DNA of 64,000 bases. Origin: JBDWFY01 sp965275915. GTDB lineage: Bacteria > Pseudomonadota > Alphaproteobacteria > Rhizobiales > Stappiaceae. The notes beneath the pieces were generated by a model. It was not told where the DNA came from and did not search any database. It saw only the letters and a list, made by a program, of their open reading frames with translations. Below, one piece after another: positions 63,658-64,000 of this stretch (the stretch's first letter is position 1; each line of letters opens with the position of its first letter). The stretch lies in the NCBI GenBank assembly GCA_965275915.1, contig CBDHYI010000008.1:682001-746000 (forward strand). The letters run 5' to 3'. A program made the translations under genes and the position numbers.

Positions 63658-64000
63658 TCAGCTCACCATACGGTCTTCGAGCGCATTGTGTGCGATCTCG
63701 CTGCCATAGCAGATAAGGATATCTCCCGGTAACAGATCCAAACGCTCGCCGATCTGATGAAAGTCTCGATCTTTGCCGTTGCGAACCGCCAAAAAGGTGA
63801 TCGGATTTTCGGCATTTTCCAGTGAATCGATCGTTTGCCCGGCTTCACCGTGAAAAGTATGCTCGGCGATGCTGTAACCATCATCAAGTTGCAGGATACG
63901 CTGATAGCGGCGCTTGCCAAGATCGGTAAAGCGTATCAGGAGCTTTCCGATCAAGTCGCACATGAACCGGTCGAGCGGCCGGTAACAGGTCATCATGACA
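63658..64000 (-). CDS. Potassium channel/TrkA-C-like protein, C-terminal part
   Basis: The last 114 or so residues of a protein whose N-terminus lies beyond the window; the frame is open to base 64000. LVRFTDLGKRRYQRILQLDDGYS-like sequence precedes a C-terminal domain NPITFLAVRNGKDRDFHQIG with LLPGDILICYGSEIAHNALE, which resembles the TrkA-C ligand-binding module of two-helix potassium channels and related transporters. The channel helices would be in the missing part. Confidence 0.6.
   Translation of the reverse strand, partial: VMMTCYRPLDRFMCDLIGKLLIRFTDLGKRRYQRILQLDDGYSIAEHTFHGEAGQTIDSLENAENPITFLAVRNGKDRDFHQIGERLDLLPGDILICYGSEIAHNALEDRMVS

Overview
The window looks like chromosomal DNA from an alphaproteobacterium, most likely a marine or host-associated member of the Hyphomicrobiales/Rhodobacterales side of the class. 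The reasons are moderate-to-high GC, CtrA-type TTAA-N7-TTAA sites, a LexA box of the alphaproteobacterial GAAC-N7-GAAC type, MocR/LysR/TetR-rich regulation, and a type I secretion system with giant RTX proteins. No rRNA, tRNA, CRISPR array or intact insertion sequence was seen. The assignment is inference from gene content; no search was run.

Layout. 1-19.6 kb is a type I secretion locus. It holds the 3' end of a cadherin-like RTX adhesin, a TolC-type outer membrane channel (minus strand), a small secreted-protein/SCO1 pair, a 2608-residue glycine/aspartate-rich RTX protein built from three tiers of repeats, an ABC exporter with an unusual N-terminal membrane domain, and a short HlyD adaptor. 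19.7-22.7 kb carries leuA, with a possible leucine leader peptide, and an APH(6)-like kinase. 22.8-29.3 kb is an island of six poorly recognisable exported or membrane-anchored proteins, including a trypsin-like protease-fold protein and a peptidoglycan-binding protein. 29.4-33.7 kb holds a beta-hydroxyacid dehydrogenase, a MocR regulator divergent from an aminotransferase, and a TetR regulator.

34.3-43.7 kb is the most intriguing part: a tight seven-gene operon with 4-bp overlaps. It encodes class I-type HMG-CoA reductase, a UbiA-family prenyltransferase, a PEP-synthase/rifampicin-phosphotransferase-like dikinase, a BtaA-like (DUF3419) aminocarboxypropyl transferase, a CTP-dependent prenol-kinase-like membrane protein, a GNAT acyltransferase and an acyl-adenylating enzyme. 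No other mevalonate-pathway gene is present. The set suggests an uncharacterised isoprenoid-derived lipid or small-molecule pathway. A TetR gene stands divergently upstream, and a 265-bp MITE-like element with long terminal inverted repeats and TA duplications sits between the two.

43.7-60.4 kb is ordinary metabolic and transport DNA: Na+/alanine symporter with a universal stress protein, isochorismatase-like hydrolase with a divergent AraC regulator, MFS and APC transporters, a thioredoxin-fold protein, polyphosphate:AMP phosphotransferase, LysR with acyl-CoA dehydrogenase, a class III cyclase, TetR with a DM13 protein, and LysR with a glutathionyl-hydroquinone reductase. 60.4-64 kb is accessory in character: a LexA box in front of two small unknown genes, an HTH regulator, an AT-rich stretch with hairpins, a small-protein gene, a 24-bp perfect palindrome centred on a start codon, an SRPBCC gene split by a frameshift in a run of eight G, and the end of a potassium-channel-like gene running off the window.
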